The notes below the pieces were generated by a model. That model made no database searches. It was given only the letters and a program-made list of their open reading frames with translations, and was not told the DNA's origin. From assembly GCF_002367995.1 (NCBI RefSeq), contig NZ_AP018207.1, forward strand, positions 5,445,963 through 5,509,962: 64,000 nt of DNA. Direction: 5' to 3'. Position numbers and translations under genes: made by a program. Position 1 is the stretch's first letter. Each line of letters begins with the position of its first letter. This document shows positions 41,967 through 50,919 of the stretch, one piece after another. This DNA is from Calothrix brevissima NIES-22 (lineage in GTDB: Bacteria > Cyanobacteriota > Cyanobacteriia > Cyanobacteriales > Nostocaceae).

Positions 41967-43682
41967 TTGTCTTTTTTAGATTCCTCGCGTCTCCCTCATC
42001 TTCTTTTGCCTCACTACTCCCCAATCGCCAAAAAAATGTTCCTCACTCAAACTGTTCCGCGTCAACGAGAAATTATTGAAGTAGTGCTGCGTAATGGCTG
42101 GGACTATATGCGCAGGCTACTAACTGGTGGTAAAGCTGATGAACCACAGTTACCCACACCGGCAGTCTTAAAAAATATTCTGGTGGATTTGGGGCCAGTT
42201 TATGTCAAACTCGGTCAGCTATTATCTACCCGTCCAGATTTACTCAGTGCTGGCTATATAGATGAACTTTCAACGCTGCAAGATGAAGTTCCCCCAGTTC
42301 CTTGGACGGAAATCGAGATTCTGTTACGCCAACAGTTAAAAGCACCGCTAGAACAAACTTTTAGAACTGTGAATCCCGTACCAGTAGCGGCGGGATCAAT
42401 TGCCCAAACCCATCGCGCTACATTAATTGATGGTAGAGAAGTCGCTTTAAAAGTACAACGTCCGGGGATCGACTTAACAGTTGCTCAAGATATTGCTTTA
42501 ATTCAAGGAATTGCCGATTTAGTCGCCAGGACGGATTTTGGGCGAAATAATGAAATTAAATCGATTGCTGAAGAATTCACCAAAGCCTTAGAAGCTGAAT
42601 TAGATTTTACGCGGGAAGCGGGATATACAGACCAACTGCGGCGGAATTTATCTAAGAGTAAATGGTACGATCCCCAGCAAATAGTAGTAGCGCAAATCTA
42701 TTGGGAATTAACTACAGAAAAATTAATGGTGATGGAATGGCTAGAAGGTGTGCCCATACTTTCAGCCCGGTTAAATAGTAATAATAATGGTAAAGATCCC
42801 GTTACAGAACGCAAAGAGATCACGAGTTTATTATTTAGAGTATTTTTTCAACAACTATATATAGATGGATTTTTTCACGCCGATCCCCATCCGGGAAATT
42901 TATTTTACCTTACAGATGGGCGGATTGCGCTGTTAGATTGTGGCATGGTAGGCAGACTCGATCCCCGCACCCAGCAGATTTTAACAGAAATGCTGTTAGC
43001 GATTGTAGATTTAGATGCCCAGCGATGTGCCCAGTTAACTTTACAGTTAGCAGATTCTAGCCAACCGGTGATTTTAGCGCGGCTAGAAAATGATTATGAC
43101 CGGATGCTGCGCAAGTATCTGAATGTGAATTTATCAGAAATTAATTTCAGTCAAGTAATTTACGAAATTTTGCAAGTCGCCCGGAATAATAAAATTCGCT
43201 TGCCGAGTAATATGGGCTTGTATGCTAAAACCTTAGCGAATTTGGAAGGGCTGGCGCGGGGATTTAACCCAGAATTGAATTTTGTTGAGGAAATTCAGCC
43301 GTTATTAACAGATTTATTCCGCCGTCAATTGGTTGGAGAAAATCCAGTGCGATCGCTCTTAAGAACCGCATTGGATCTCAAAAGCTTATCATTACAATCT
43401 CCCCGACAAATTGAACTGTTGTTAGATAGAGTAACATCGGAAACATTGCAGTGGAATTTATCGCTGCGGGGTTTAGATGGAATGCGCCGCACCGTAGATG
43501 ATGCTGCCAATCGGCTATCTTTTAGCATCCTCGTAGGTTCACTGATAATGGGAGCAGCAATTATATCTAACCATGCGCAAACAAGCCAGCTATCTTTTTT
43601 GAGTACGGTTTTGTTTGCTGTGGCTAGTTTTTTGGGGCTGTGGCTAATTGTGAGTATTTTGCGATCGGGTCGTTTAAAATAA
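41967..43682 (+). CDS. ABC1/UbiB-family atypical kinase
   Basis: The 571-residue protein is of the AarF/UbiB/ADCK family. It keeps the family marks: the KxGQ motif in YVKLGQLLSTRPDLL, the Ala-rich loop AAGSIAQTH, VALKVQRPG (ATP Lys), FFHADPHPGNLF and the metal site LLDCGMVG. Two membrane segments at the C-terminus (~525-565) anchor it. Members support quinone synthesis or lipid trafficking in thylakoid and plastid membranes. The TTG start is uncertain; ATG 42036 is an alternative. Next is an ABC ATPase, 5 bp downstream. Confidence 0.92.
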   Translation: MSFLDSSRLPHLLLPHYSPIAKKMFLTQTVPRQREIIEVVLRNGWDYMRRLLTGGKADEPQLPTPAVLKNILVDLGPVYVKLGQLLSTRPDLLSAGYIDELSTLQDEVPPVPWTEIEILLRQQLKAPLEQTFRTVNPVPVAAGSIAQTHRATLIDGREVALKVQRPGIDLTVAQDIALIQGIADLVARTDFGRNNEIKSIAEEFTKALEAELDFTREAGYTDQLRRNLSKSKWYDPQQIVVAQIYWELTTEKLMVMEWLEGVPILSARLNSNNNGKDPVTERKEITSLLFRVFFQQLYIDGFFHADPHPGNLFYLTDGRIALLDCGMVGRLDPRTQQILTEMLLAIVDLDAQRCAQLTLQLADSSQPVILARLENDYDRMLRKYLNVNLSEINFSQVIYEILQVARNNKIRLPSNMGLYAKTLANLEGLARGFNPELNFVEEIQPLLTDLFRRQLVGENPVRSLLRTALDLKSLSLQSPRQIELLLDRVTSETLQWNLSLRGLDGMRRTVDDAANRLSFSILVGSLIMGAAIISNHAQTSQLSFLSTVLFAVASFLGLWLIVSILRSGRLK

Positions 43683-43687
43683 GGCTT

Positions 43688-44668
43688 ATGCCGATAATTG
43701 TGGCTGAAAACCTCAGCAAATTTTATCCAGTGGCGGTCAAAGAACCGGGAATTAAAGGGACTCTTACCCACTTTTTCCGCCGCACCTACCGTTCTATTAA
43801 AGCAGTTCAAGATGTTTCCTTTGAAATCGCTACTGGGGAAGTAGTCGGTTTTTTAGGGCCGAATGGTGCAGGGAAAACTACTACACTGAAAATGCTAACG
43901 GGATTGATTCATCCTTCAAGCGGGAAGGTGAGAGTCGCCGGACAAATTCCCTTTCATCGCCAAGAAGCTTTTTTACAAAAGATTACCTTGGTGATGGGAC
44001 AAAAGCAGCAGTTGATTTGGGATTTACCTGCTTTAGATTCTTTGAGAATTAACGCTGCTGTTTACAATATTAGCGATCGCGAATTTAAACAGCGAGTTGG
44101 CGAATTATCCGAAATGCTATCTCTGGGAGGAAAGCTTAACCAACCAGTGCGGAAGCTATCTTTAGGCGAACGGATGAAAGCGGAACTTTTAGCCGCACTT
44201 TTACACCGTCCCCAGGTATTGTTTTTAGACGAACCTACCTTAGGATTAGATGTGAATGCGCAAGCAGGAGTCCGGGATTTTTTACGGGAGTACAATCAGC
44301 GTTATCAAGCAACTGTACTGTTGACTAGTCATTACATGGCTGACATTACGGCTTTATGTCAACGGGTGTTGTTGATTCATCAAGGAACGTTGATGTACGA
44401 TGGCAGCTTAGATGAACTTTTAGAACGTTTCGCACCTTACCGAGAAATTCATATTGAGTTAGCCCAATGTTTACCGCCAGAAAAACTCGCAATCTATGGT
44501 GAAGTGCAACTTTTAGAAGGGCGGAGTGTGAGTTTTTTGGTTCCCCAAGAGGTGCTGACGCAAACTGTGTCGCGGATTTTGGCTGATTTGGAAGTTGTGG
44601 ATTTAAAAGTAACTGAACCGCCTGTAGAAGAGGTGATTGGTAAGGTTTTTCAGGTGGGCGTGGTTTGA
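43688..44668 (+). CDS. ABC transporter ATP-binding protein (NatA-like)
   Basis: This 326-residue ATPase drives an ABC-2 type exporter. Walker A is GPNGAGKTT (~residue 60), the signature LSLGERMKAE, Walker B VLFLDEP, and the D-loop LGLD follow. The N-terminal insert with FRRTYRSIKAVQDV is common in export ABCs of the DUF2587/viologen class. I start at ATG 43688, which has AAGG upstream. It directly follows the ABC1 kinase with a 5-bp gap. No permease is adjacent; the next gene belongs to a restriction-modification cassette, so its partner is elsewhere or has been displaced. Confidence 0.9.
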   Translation: MPIIVAENLSKFYPVAVKEPGIKGTLTHFFRRTYRSIKAVQDVSFEIATGEVVGFLGPNGAGKTTTLKMLTGLIHPSSGKVRVAGQIPFHRQEAFLQKITLVMGQKQQLIWDLPALDSLRINAAVYNISDREFKQRVGELSEMLSLGGKLNQPVRKLSLGERMKAELLAALLHRPQVLFLDEPTLGLDVNAQAGVRDFLREYNQRYQATVLLTSHYMADITALCQRVLLIHQGTLMYDGSLDELLERFAPYREIHIELAQCLPPEKLAIYGEVQLLEGRSVSFLVPQEVLTQTVSRILADLEVVDLKVTEPPVEEVIGKVFQVGVV

Positions 44669-44743
44669 TATCAAGAGCGGCGCATTATTTTTCCAAATTG
44701 TAGGAGTCTGCAACACTGTTGTTAATTATTTTAGACTTTACCT

Positions 44744-44986
44744 ATGACGTATTCTGCTGATAACAACAGTTCTGATTTACTCTCTGTAACCGAAACTGCG
44801 CAGTTACTTGGTGTAACTCGTCAGCGAGTACACGAGTTAATTAAGAATGGTCAGATCATAGCTTGCAAACTGGGGCGTTATTACTACATAGAAACTGCGG
44901 AAGTAGACAGATATAAAAATCAGCCTACGGGAAAACCTTATCAACCCCGCAGTACCACTATGAAAATAAACTCTATTGACAATTGA
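44744..44986 (+). CDS. Helix-turn-helix protein of the R-M cassette
   Basis: An 80-residue protein whose first 60 residues carry a MerR/excisionase-type HTH: LLSVTETAQLLGVTRQRVHELIKNGQIIACKLGRYYYIETAEVDRY. It ends a few bases from the methyltransferase open frame and runs in the same direction. Its position fits a control protein for the cassette, although a phage-excisionase origin cannot be excluded. No integrase is nearby. Confidence 0.7.
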   Translation: MTYSADNNSSDLLSVTETAQLLGVTRQRVHELIKNGQIIACKLGRYYYIETAEVDRYKNQPTGKPYQPRSTTMKINSIDN

Positions 44987-45036
44987 CAAGAGAGTTTTTA
45001 CACTCAAACTATACAAACGTACTAAAGGTGAAATCG

Positions 45037-46026
45037 ATGCTCCCTTTTCAACTGATTGCGACTGATGTTGCTACTCAACAAGGATTGCAACAGGTGTACA
45101 AGAGTGAGTATGGAATCCTGTATCAGGGCGATTGTTTGAAACTTTTGTCAGCATTACCTAATGAGTCTGTAGATGTTGTATTTGCCGATCCACCCTTTAA
45201 TCTTGGTAAAGAATATGGTGAAGGTGTGAGCGATCGCATTGCTCCCGATGAATATTTAATCTGGTCGCAAAAGTGGCTGAGTGAAAGCATTCGAGTACTG
45301 AAACCCGGTGGTAGTTTATTTATCTTCAACTTGCCCAAATGGTGTATAGAGTATGGTGCATACCTGAATCGTCAGGGAATGTGGTTCCGCCATTGGATTG
45401 CTTGTAGAATGCCGAAAGCCTTTCCCAGAGGTAAGAAAATGTCACCTGCGCACTACGGACTACTTTATTACACCAAAGGGGAACCAGCAGTTTTTAATAA
45501 AGTTTACACGCCTATTCAAGTTTGCCGACATTGCGGTGGAGAAATTCGTGACTATGGCGGACATCGCAAAAAACTTAACGAACAGGGTATTAATTTAATG
45601 GATGTTTGGGATGCGCCAGAAGATCTTTGGGATGATACTTCAGAAGCTGACTCGAATGAAATTTTATGGACATTAACAGAAGAAATGTGGACAGATATTC
45701 CACCAGTTCGCCATCGCCAGCACAAAAAACGAGTTCCCAACGAACTTGCACCCATTATGTTAGAGCGAATTATTGCAATGGTCTCTAATCCCGGACAAAT
45801 TGTAGTCGATCCATTTGGCGGATCTGGGACTACATTTTATGCAGCAGAAAAACTACAACGTTACTGGATTGGTTGCGAAATTGGAGATACAGATCCAGCA
45901 GTAGAACGATTGACCGATTTGGCTAACGGAATTATAGAACAATGGGAATCGGCAAGGGGAAGCAAAAAATCAAAGCAACGCAAAACAACTGCATCACAAC
46001 AATTAACAATTCCCTTCTCAACATAG
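45037..46026 (+). CDS. Type II DNA methyltransferase (DPPF type)
   Basis: The 329-residue enzyme has the catalytic motif DPPFNLGKEY at residues ~51-60, motif I FGGSGTT near residue 256 and the end VDPFGG, the order of a beta-class N4-cytosine or N6-adenine DNA methyltransferase. ATG 45037 follows AAGGTGAAATCG; a longer TTG frame overlaps the HTH gene. It lies between the HTH gene and the endonuclease, which is on the other strand with its stop touching this stop. The target sequence cannot be read. Confidence 0.9.
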   Translation: MLPFQLIATDVATQQGLQQVYKSEYGILYQGDCLKLLSALPNESVDVVFADPPFNLGKEYGEGVSDRIAPDEYLIWSQKWLSESIRVLKPGGSLFIFNLPKWCIEYGAYLNRQGMWFRHWIACRMPKAFPRGKKMSPAHYGLLYYTKGEPAVFNKVYTPIQVCRHCGGEIRDYGGHRKKLNEQGINLMDVWDAPEDLWDDTSEADSNEILWTLTEEMWTDIPPVRHRQHKKRVPNELAPIMLERIIAMVSNPGQIVVDPFGGSGTTFYAAEKLQRYWIGCEIGDTDPAVERLTDLANGIIEQWESARGSKKSKQRKTTASQQLTIPFST

Positions 46027-46620
46027 CTAAATTAATGCACGGCCATCTGTGCCTTTAGCAAGTGTTGGTACATTGCTATCCACGCGATCGTGTTCAATGA
46101 CAAAGATTGCCAAAAACCCTTCTTGTAGCTGAACTGCACGCCAAACATCAAAGTATGGCTCTAATTCTTCGTAATTACCAATTCTATCAGTTAAGTAAGG
46201 ATAAATTTTCCTACTTGGAAGTACTAAAGCAGCGCCAAGAAAAACACCGCGCAGTAATCCAAGCAGCATTTTATTGATTGAGCGATGGCTAGAAGAAATA
46301 TTGCCAGTTTCCCACTCAAGAGCAAACAGATGATTATCAATTACTTTAGTAGCATCAACCTTTCCTGGTGATTTAGTCGCGTATTGAATGCGAGTTTCTA
46401 GATTCCATGCATATCTATCTCTTAATGCGATCGTGCAAGCTTCTTTAATGGGTTTCACACCATTACCATGCTTTGTCGGATTGATTGTAAAACTGGATGT
46501 ACCAGGAGGATGCACAATTAAAGAAATAGCATCACGGATTTCACTACGAATAATCGACCAATCATTTGATTCTTCAAAACTTCCTACACTAATTAAAGAA
46601 ACTTCTTGAACAATTTTCAT
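46027..46620 (-). CDS. BglII/BamHI-like type II restriction endonuclease
   Basis: The 197-residue protein shows the layout of the BamHI/BglII-like PD-(D/E)XK group. An acidic residue at GKVDATKVIDN is followed by ALEWETGNISSSHRSINKML, which gives an ExE-type catalytic pair and the NISSSHRSINKM signature of those enzymes. A basic start (NPTKHGNG) could touch DNA. It is encoded tail-to-tail with the methyltransferase, stops abutting. Together they form a type II R-M system. Specificity unknown. Confidence 0.75.
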   Translation of the reverse strand: MKIVQEVSLISVGSFEESNDWSIIRSEIRDAISLIVHPPGTSSFTINPTKHGNGVKPIKEACTIALRDRYAWNLETRIQYATKSPGKVDATKVIDNHLFALEWETGNISSSHRSINKMLLGLLRGVFLGAALVLPSRKIYPYLTDRIGNYEELEPYFDVWRAVQLQEGFLAIFVIEHDRVDSNVPTLAKGTDGRALI

Positions 46621-46707
46621 AACTAACTTTTACTTAATTTTATACGCAGGAGATTTAATATATTTTCTCCGAAAACTTTGCATGAATATAGCTAATTTTG
46701 AAATTGA

Positions 46708-46831
46708 TATAGCAATCTTATCTGAGTTGTGAAAATATTTTTTTAATGAACCGCCAAGACGCCAAGTACGCCAAGGATCAGAGAAAAAACAGAGCATTAG
46801 TAAATTTCACTAATGATTTAGGATTGCTATA
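46708..46831. mobile_element. MITE-like element, family B, copy 1
   Basis: The ends TATAGCAATCTTA and TAGGATTGCTATA are inverted repeats. The interior has ACGCCAAGTACGCCAAGG. Copies are at 57383 and, degraded, at 59980. It lies just downstream of the R-M cassette in a 338-bp spacer that has no other clear feature. Confidence 0.85.
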
Positions 46832-46958
46832 CATCAGGGGACAGCAGAATCTCACACTGAACTAATGACTGAGCATGAGGTGAGCACAAAACTGAGCACT
46901 TCTGCTAGAGAAACAGACCTACGCTGAATGTAGAAAACAATAGCGTAAGGTTACTAAT

Positions 46959-49403
46959 ATGACTCAAATTCTAGAACGCCAAGCTGGTGGCTTATATGTT
47001 CAAACTCCTAACCAACAGCAAATTGCTTTTCCCCTGAAGCATACGGAAGTACAAGCTAAGGTTATGGGTAATATCTCGCGGGTGGAAGTTACCCAAAGCT
47101 TTGAAAATCCTTTTACGACTACCCTAGAAGCTGTTTATATTTTCCCGTTACCGGATGAAGCGGCTGTTGATGATATGCTGATTCGCATTGGTGACAAAAC
47201 TATTAAAGGTAGTATTAAAAAGCGCCAAGAAGCGCAGCAAATTTACGAACAAGCGAAGCAACAAGGACGCACTGCGGGGTTACTGGAACAGGAACGGGAC
47301 AATATTTTTACTCAATCCCTGGCTAATATTAAACCTGGCGAACAAATTGATGTGATTATTCGCTACTCGGATAGTTTGAAATTTGAGGGTGGGAATTACG
47401 AATTTGTCTTTCCGATGGTGGTGGGGCCGCGTTATATTCCAGGAACGACTATCGAGGAAAATGCAGTTGGCGGTGGTTCGGCTTCTTTCCCGATGATGTC
47501 TAATCAAGATACGGATTTAGTACCAGATGCTTCGCGGTTGAATGCGCCGATTTTGCCTGCGGGGATGCGATCGCGTCATGATATTAATGTGACGGTAGAA
47601 ATTGATGCAGGTGTTGAGATTCATGATGTGAAGTCACCTTCTCACCAAATCCAAATTTCCTACGCACAACAGCGCGTAGTTGTAAAACTTGGGGGTGGCG
47701 ATACAATTCCCAACAAAGACTTGATTTTACGCTATCAAGTTGCAGGCGATCGCACTCAAGCAACCATTCTCAACCAAGCCGATGAACGTGGCGGACACTT
47801 TGCACTATACCTGATTCCGGCTCTTGAGTACCGTCCAGAACAGGTGGTTCCTAAGGATATGGTGTTTCTCATTGATAGATCTGGTTCTCAAAGTGGCGCA
47901 CCATTAATGCAATGTCAGGAATTGATGCGGCGATTTATCAATGGACTCAATCCTCATGACACTTTTAGTATTATTGATTTCTCCGATACCACTCAGCAAC
48001 TTTCGCCTGTTCCTCTCCCCAATACTTCACAGAATCGTGCTTTAGCAATTAATTACATCAATCGATTAAACGCAGGTGGCGGAACGGAGATGTTACGGGG
48101 TATACGCACTGTGTTAAACTTCCCAGTAACAGATTCCGGACGGTTACGCAGTATTGTACTGTTGACTGATGGCTATATTGGCAACGAGAACCACATCCTT
48201 GCAGAAGTTCAACGTCATCTCAAACCAGGAACACGTCTCCATAGCTTTGGTGCTGGTAGTTCGGTGAATCGCTTCTTACTCAATCGCATTGCGGAATTAG
48301 GAAGGGGTATTTCTCGCGTGATTCGCCACGATGAACCAGTTGATGAGGTGGTGAACAAATTCTTCAGCGCCATTAATAATCCGGTTCTCGCCAACATTAA
48401 TTTGCAATGGGAAGGTGATGGTGTAGCGCCAGTAATGTATCCTTCTACACCTCCTGATTTATTTGCGGAACAGCCGTTAGTGCTATTTGGGCGCAAATCA
48501 GATAGTCGTGGCGGTAAACTCCATGTTAGCGGGATTGTTGCGGGTGGTACGCGCTATCAACAAAGCTTTAATGTGAATTTTGAAACGGGTAACCCTGCTG
48601 TTGCTCAACTTTGGGGACGTTCCCGCATCAAGGATTTGATGAATCAGATGATGAATGGGGAAACTAAATCAGGGGTGGAAGCAGTGACGGATACTGCACT
48701 GACTTATCAACTGTTATCGCAGTACACCGCTTTTATTGCGGTGAGTGATGATGTCCGAGTTAATCCTGCTGAGGCTTCTATATCTGTGCAAGTACCTGTG
48801 GAAATGCCGGAAGGTATTAGCTATGAGGGAATATTTGGTAGTGCTGCGCCAGCAATGTTGAGTGTTCAGTCTGATGCAGCTGAGTTTTTAACACAAGCAA
48901 GAATGCAACCTGTTGCACCACCATCGCCAGCGCCGATGTCTCCTCCTCCGCCAATGGCTGCAATGCCAACAACAGCGATGCCTTATTTTGAGCAAACAGA
49001 GTTACCAAAAGTAGAAAGAAAAAGGGCTAAAAAGGAAGCTGAATCTGCGGTTCCCGGTGGAGCAAATTATGATGCAGAGTTAGAAGATTTAAAAAGCAAA
49101 CTATCAGGAATTGCTCCTGTTTGTCATCCGCAAATTTTGAGTGTGTCAGGATTGGATCAACAGATGATTGCTCTACTGACTCAACATTTACAATCTGTTC
49201 AGTTTGTTACTAGTTTTAATGGTGATTTAGTTTTTGATTTACAAGTAAATAAAGGACGAGTCAGACAGGTGGTGCTTGATGAGCAGTTGTCTACTTTTAA
49301 GGAAGAGACAATCATTGATATGATTAGGCGATCGCTCTTGACTTGGTTAGCGCCAAAGACGCTGACAACTACAGTGATTTTGACAATTAGAATTCAACCG
49401 TAA
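46959..49403 (+). CDS. VIT and von Willebrand factor A domain protein
   Basis: The 814-residue protein has an N-terminal VIT domain (~5-140, LYVQTPNQQQIAFPLKHTEV, FPLPDEAAVDDM) and a VWA domain (~295-465). The metal-ion site DRSGS begins at Asp306 and GGGTEM is kept. This is the architecture of inter-alpha-trypsin inhibitor heavy chains. A Pro/Ala/Met-rich linker (~645-700) leads to a C-terminal domain (~720-814) with VQFVTSFNGDLVFDLQVNKGR, resembling TonB/AgmX-type ends. There is no signal peptide. A terminator follows. It likely mediates protein binding; the ligand is unknown. Confidence 0.88.
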   Translation: MTQILERQAGGLYVQTPNQQQIAFPLKHTEVQAKVMGNISRVEVTQSFENPFTTTLEAVYIFPLPDEAAVDDMLIRIGDKTIKGSIKKRQEAQQIYEQAKQQGRTAGLLEQERDNIFTQSLANIKPGEQIDVIIRYSDSLKFEGGNYEFVFPMVVGPRYIPGTTIEENAVGGGSASFPMMSNQDTDLVPDASRLNAPILPAGMRSRHDINVTVEIDAGVEIHDVKSPSHQIQISYAQQRVVVKLGGGDTIPNKDLILRYQVAGDRTQATILNQADERGGHFALYLIPALEYRPEQVVPKDMVFLIDRSGSQSGAPLMQCQELMRRFINGLNPHDTFSIIDFSDTTQQLSPVPLPNTSQNRALAINYINRLNAGGGTEMLRGIRTVLNFPVTDSGRLRSIVLLTDGYIGNENHILAEVQRHLKPGTRLHSFGAGSSVNRFLLNRIAELGRGISRVIRHDEPVDEVVNKFFSAINNPVLANINLQWEGDGVAPVMYPSTPPDLFAEQPLVLFGRKSDSRGGKLHVSGIVAGGTRYQQSFNVNFETGNPAVAQLWGRSRIKDLMNQMMNGETKSGVEAVTDTALTYQLLSQYTAFIAVSDDVRVNPAEASISVQVPVEMPEGISYEGIFGSAAPAMLSVQSDAAEFLTQARMQPVAPPSPAPMSPPPPMAAMPTTAMPYFEQTELPKVERKRAKKEAESAVPGGANYDAELEDLKSKLSGIAPVCHPQILSVSGLDQQMIALLTQHLQSVQFVTSFNGDLVFDLQVNKGRVRQVVLDEQLSTFKEETIIDMIRRSLLTWLAPKTLTTTVILTIRIQP

Positions 49404-49434
49404 TGGTAAGTTAATTTAAGTTAAATTATCAATG

Positions 49435-49457
49435 CCGGGATTTATCCCGGTTTTTTT
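49435..49457 (+). terminator. Intrinsic terminator after the VIT/VWA gene
   Basis: CCGGGA pairs with TCCCGG over a TTTA loop, followed by seven T (49451-49457). It ends 54 bp after the stop codon. Confidence 0.8.
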
Positions 49458-49602
49458 ATAAATATTTTCTTGACTAGTGTACAAATATTCATCTTTCTAA
49501 GATTGCGCGATCGCACTACGCAATGAAAGATCAGTTTTGTAGCGCAGCAACACTTGCCAACTGGTCTTGACAAAAAATATATATGTGTTTATCTGACAAT
49601 AC

Positions 49603-50043
49603 CTAAGATTCAATTGTTTCAGTATCAGCTTCTATTTCTAAGCCAACTGATGTTTTTGTAGAATTTCCTGCAATAGCTTTACGGATTTCGTCTAGCTCTT
49701 CTTTAGCAACCCAATCACTAACAGGAGTAACTCTATACTCATCTGTGCGACCTTTACGCTTAGTTTGGGTAACAAAATTAGCTTTGATCAGAACTTTGAT
49801 TCCTTGTTGAGCCTTGCGTGTACTCATTTTGCAAATATCTGCTGTTTTTCGGAGACTTGCGAAGCAAACACCTTCAGGTTTGCCTCCAGTTCTGCGAACT
49901 ATATGAGCGTACAGTCGAAACTCATAAGGGTCTAATCCATACTCATCAAGGAAATTATGGACAAAAGCCACTGAAGAGGGAAGAGCGTTCTCAGCAGCCG
50001 GTGATTTAGATTGTTTCGATGAAACCCCATCTTTCGTTGACAT
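49603..50043 (-). CDS. Winged-helix DNA-binding protein
   Basis: The 146-residue protein has a disordered Ser/Lys-rich start and a helix-turn-helix core at ~35-115 (VHNFLDEYGLDPYEFRLYAHIVRRTGG, then ASLRKTADICKMSTRKAQQGIKVLIKANFV). This is the pattern of RepA/phage replisome-organiser-like and MarR-like winged helices. The KRKGRTDEYRVT segment is the wing. An acidic tail ends the protein. Possibly a plasmid- or phage-derived regulator. ATG 50043. Confidence 0.75.
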   Translation of the reverse strand: MSTKDGVSSKQSKSPAAENALPSSVAFVHNFLDEYGLDPYEFRLYAHIVRRTGGKPEGVCFASLRKTADICKMSTRKAQQGIKVLIKANFVTQTKRKGRTDEYRVTPVSDWVAKEELDEIRKAIAGNSTKTSVGLEIEADTETIES

Positions 50044-50501
50044 AATACAATACTGCGCCTGGACATCACTGGACGTAAGCTACCCATGCATGAAAAGGGT
50101 ATAGCTCTGTTATATATTATATTTATTATTTATTGTAGTTTTTAAAGGTATTACTTACGCTGCCATCAAAAATGCAAAAATTGTCTATGATCGCTTTTGT
50201 ATATAGATCACACTTGATAGTACTTACGTACTGTAGAAATTTATTTTCTCATCGTGGAGCAAATAATGATTTTCTAGATTATGATGATTGAAGCGGGCTT
50301 TCCAAAAAATAGCCTCTATCTAGCCAAAAAAATAACCCGGATTTACCCTAGCTAAGACATCAGACTTTTCAGATATCCAAGCTCTTAGGTTCGCCGAGCT
50401 AATTTGTTTATGTAGTCCTAGTTTATCACAATCTGAGAGCTTGGTGTCTTTGTTGGGTAAGAGGGTTTAGTTTTTTAAGTAAACAACTCAGGAGTAAAAA
50501 A
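50044..50501. other. AT-rich divergent spacer
   Basis: The 458 bp lie between two divergent genes. TTACTTACG and ACTTACGTA motifs recur (about 50150 and 50223). Nothing else is clear; the leader AGGAG (50491) serves the next gene. Confidence 0.5.
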
Positions 50502-50822
50502 ATGACCCAAGAAAGATTTAGCCAAGATAATTGTGATGCGGATATGAAAAATTTACAAATTGCGCCTTTAGAGGAGTCCAGTGAAGAAACTCAAATCCAA
50601 TACCTAGAAAATAACGAGAATAGTTTAGATACAAAAGTCAATCTTAACTTGCTAGGACAATGGATGAAGTCGATTGTTCCATTCTTAAAACCAGGTGGTA
50701 AAACTGTTGCCAAAATTCTGGCGCTGGGTATTGTTTCCATTCCACTTTTGATGATGAGCGGTAGTATATGGGTAGCTACCATCCTTGCAGTCGGATGTAC
50801 AATTGTAGCTATTTTTAAATAG
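50502..50822 (+). CDS. Small membrane-hairpin protein
   Basis: The 106-residue protein has an acidic N-terminal half (~1-50, EESSEETQIQYLENNENS) and a C-terminal pair of hydrophobic helices (~62-82 and 84-104, KILALGIVSIPLLMMSGSIW) separated by a short turn. The ribosome site AGGAG lies upstream. A perfect terminator follows. No family was recognised; its layout, a soluble acidic part anchored at the C-terminus, resembles small thylakoid or plasma membrane adaptors. Confidence 0.7.
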   Translation: MTQERFSQDNCDADMKNLQIAPLEESSEETQIQYLENNENSLDTKVNLNLLGQWMKSIVPFLKPGGKTVAKILALGIVSIPLLMMSGSIWVATILAVGCTIVAIFK

Positions 50823-50833
50823 TTCTATTTCAG

Positions 50834-50870
50834 CAACCACCCTGGAAACTTGTACTTAGGGTGGTTGTTT
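50834..50870 (+). terminator. Intrinsic terminator
   Basis: CAACCACCCT pairs with AGGGTGGTTG across a 14-nt loop, followed by TTT. It ends the transcript of the small membrane-hairpin gene. Confidence 0.75.
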
Positions 50871-50919
50871 AAACAAGGTATTTTTTAAGTCTGATTTGTG
50901 ATACAGTGCTTGCGATCGC

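Noticed and set aside
44744-46620. Prophage remnant (excisionase-like HTH)
   Set aside because: No integrase, structural gene or att repeat is visible; the context fits a restriction-modification cassette.
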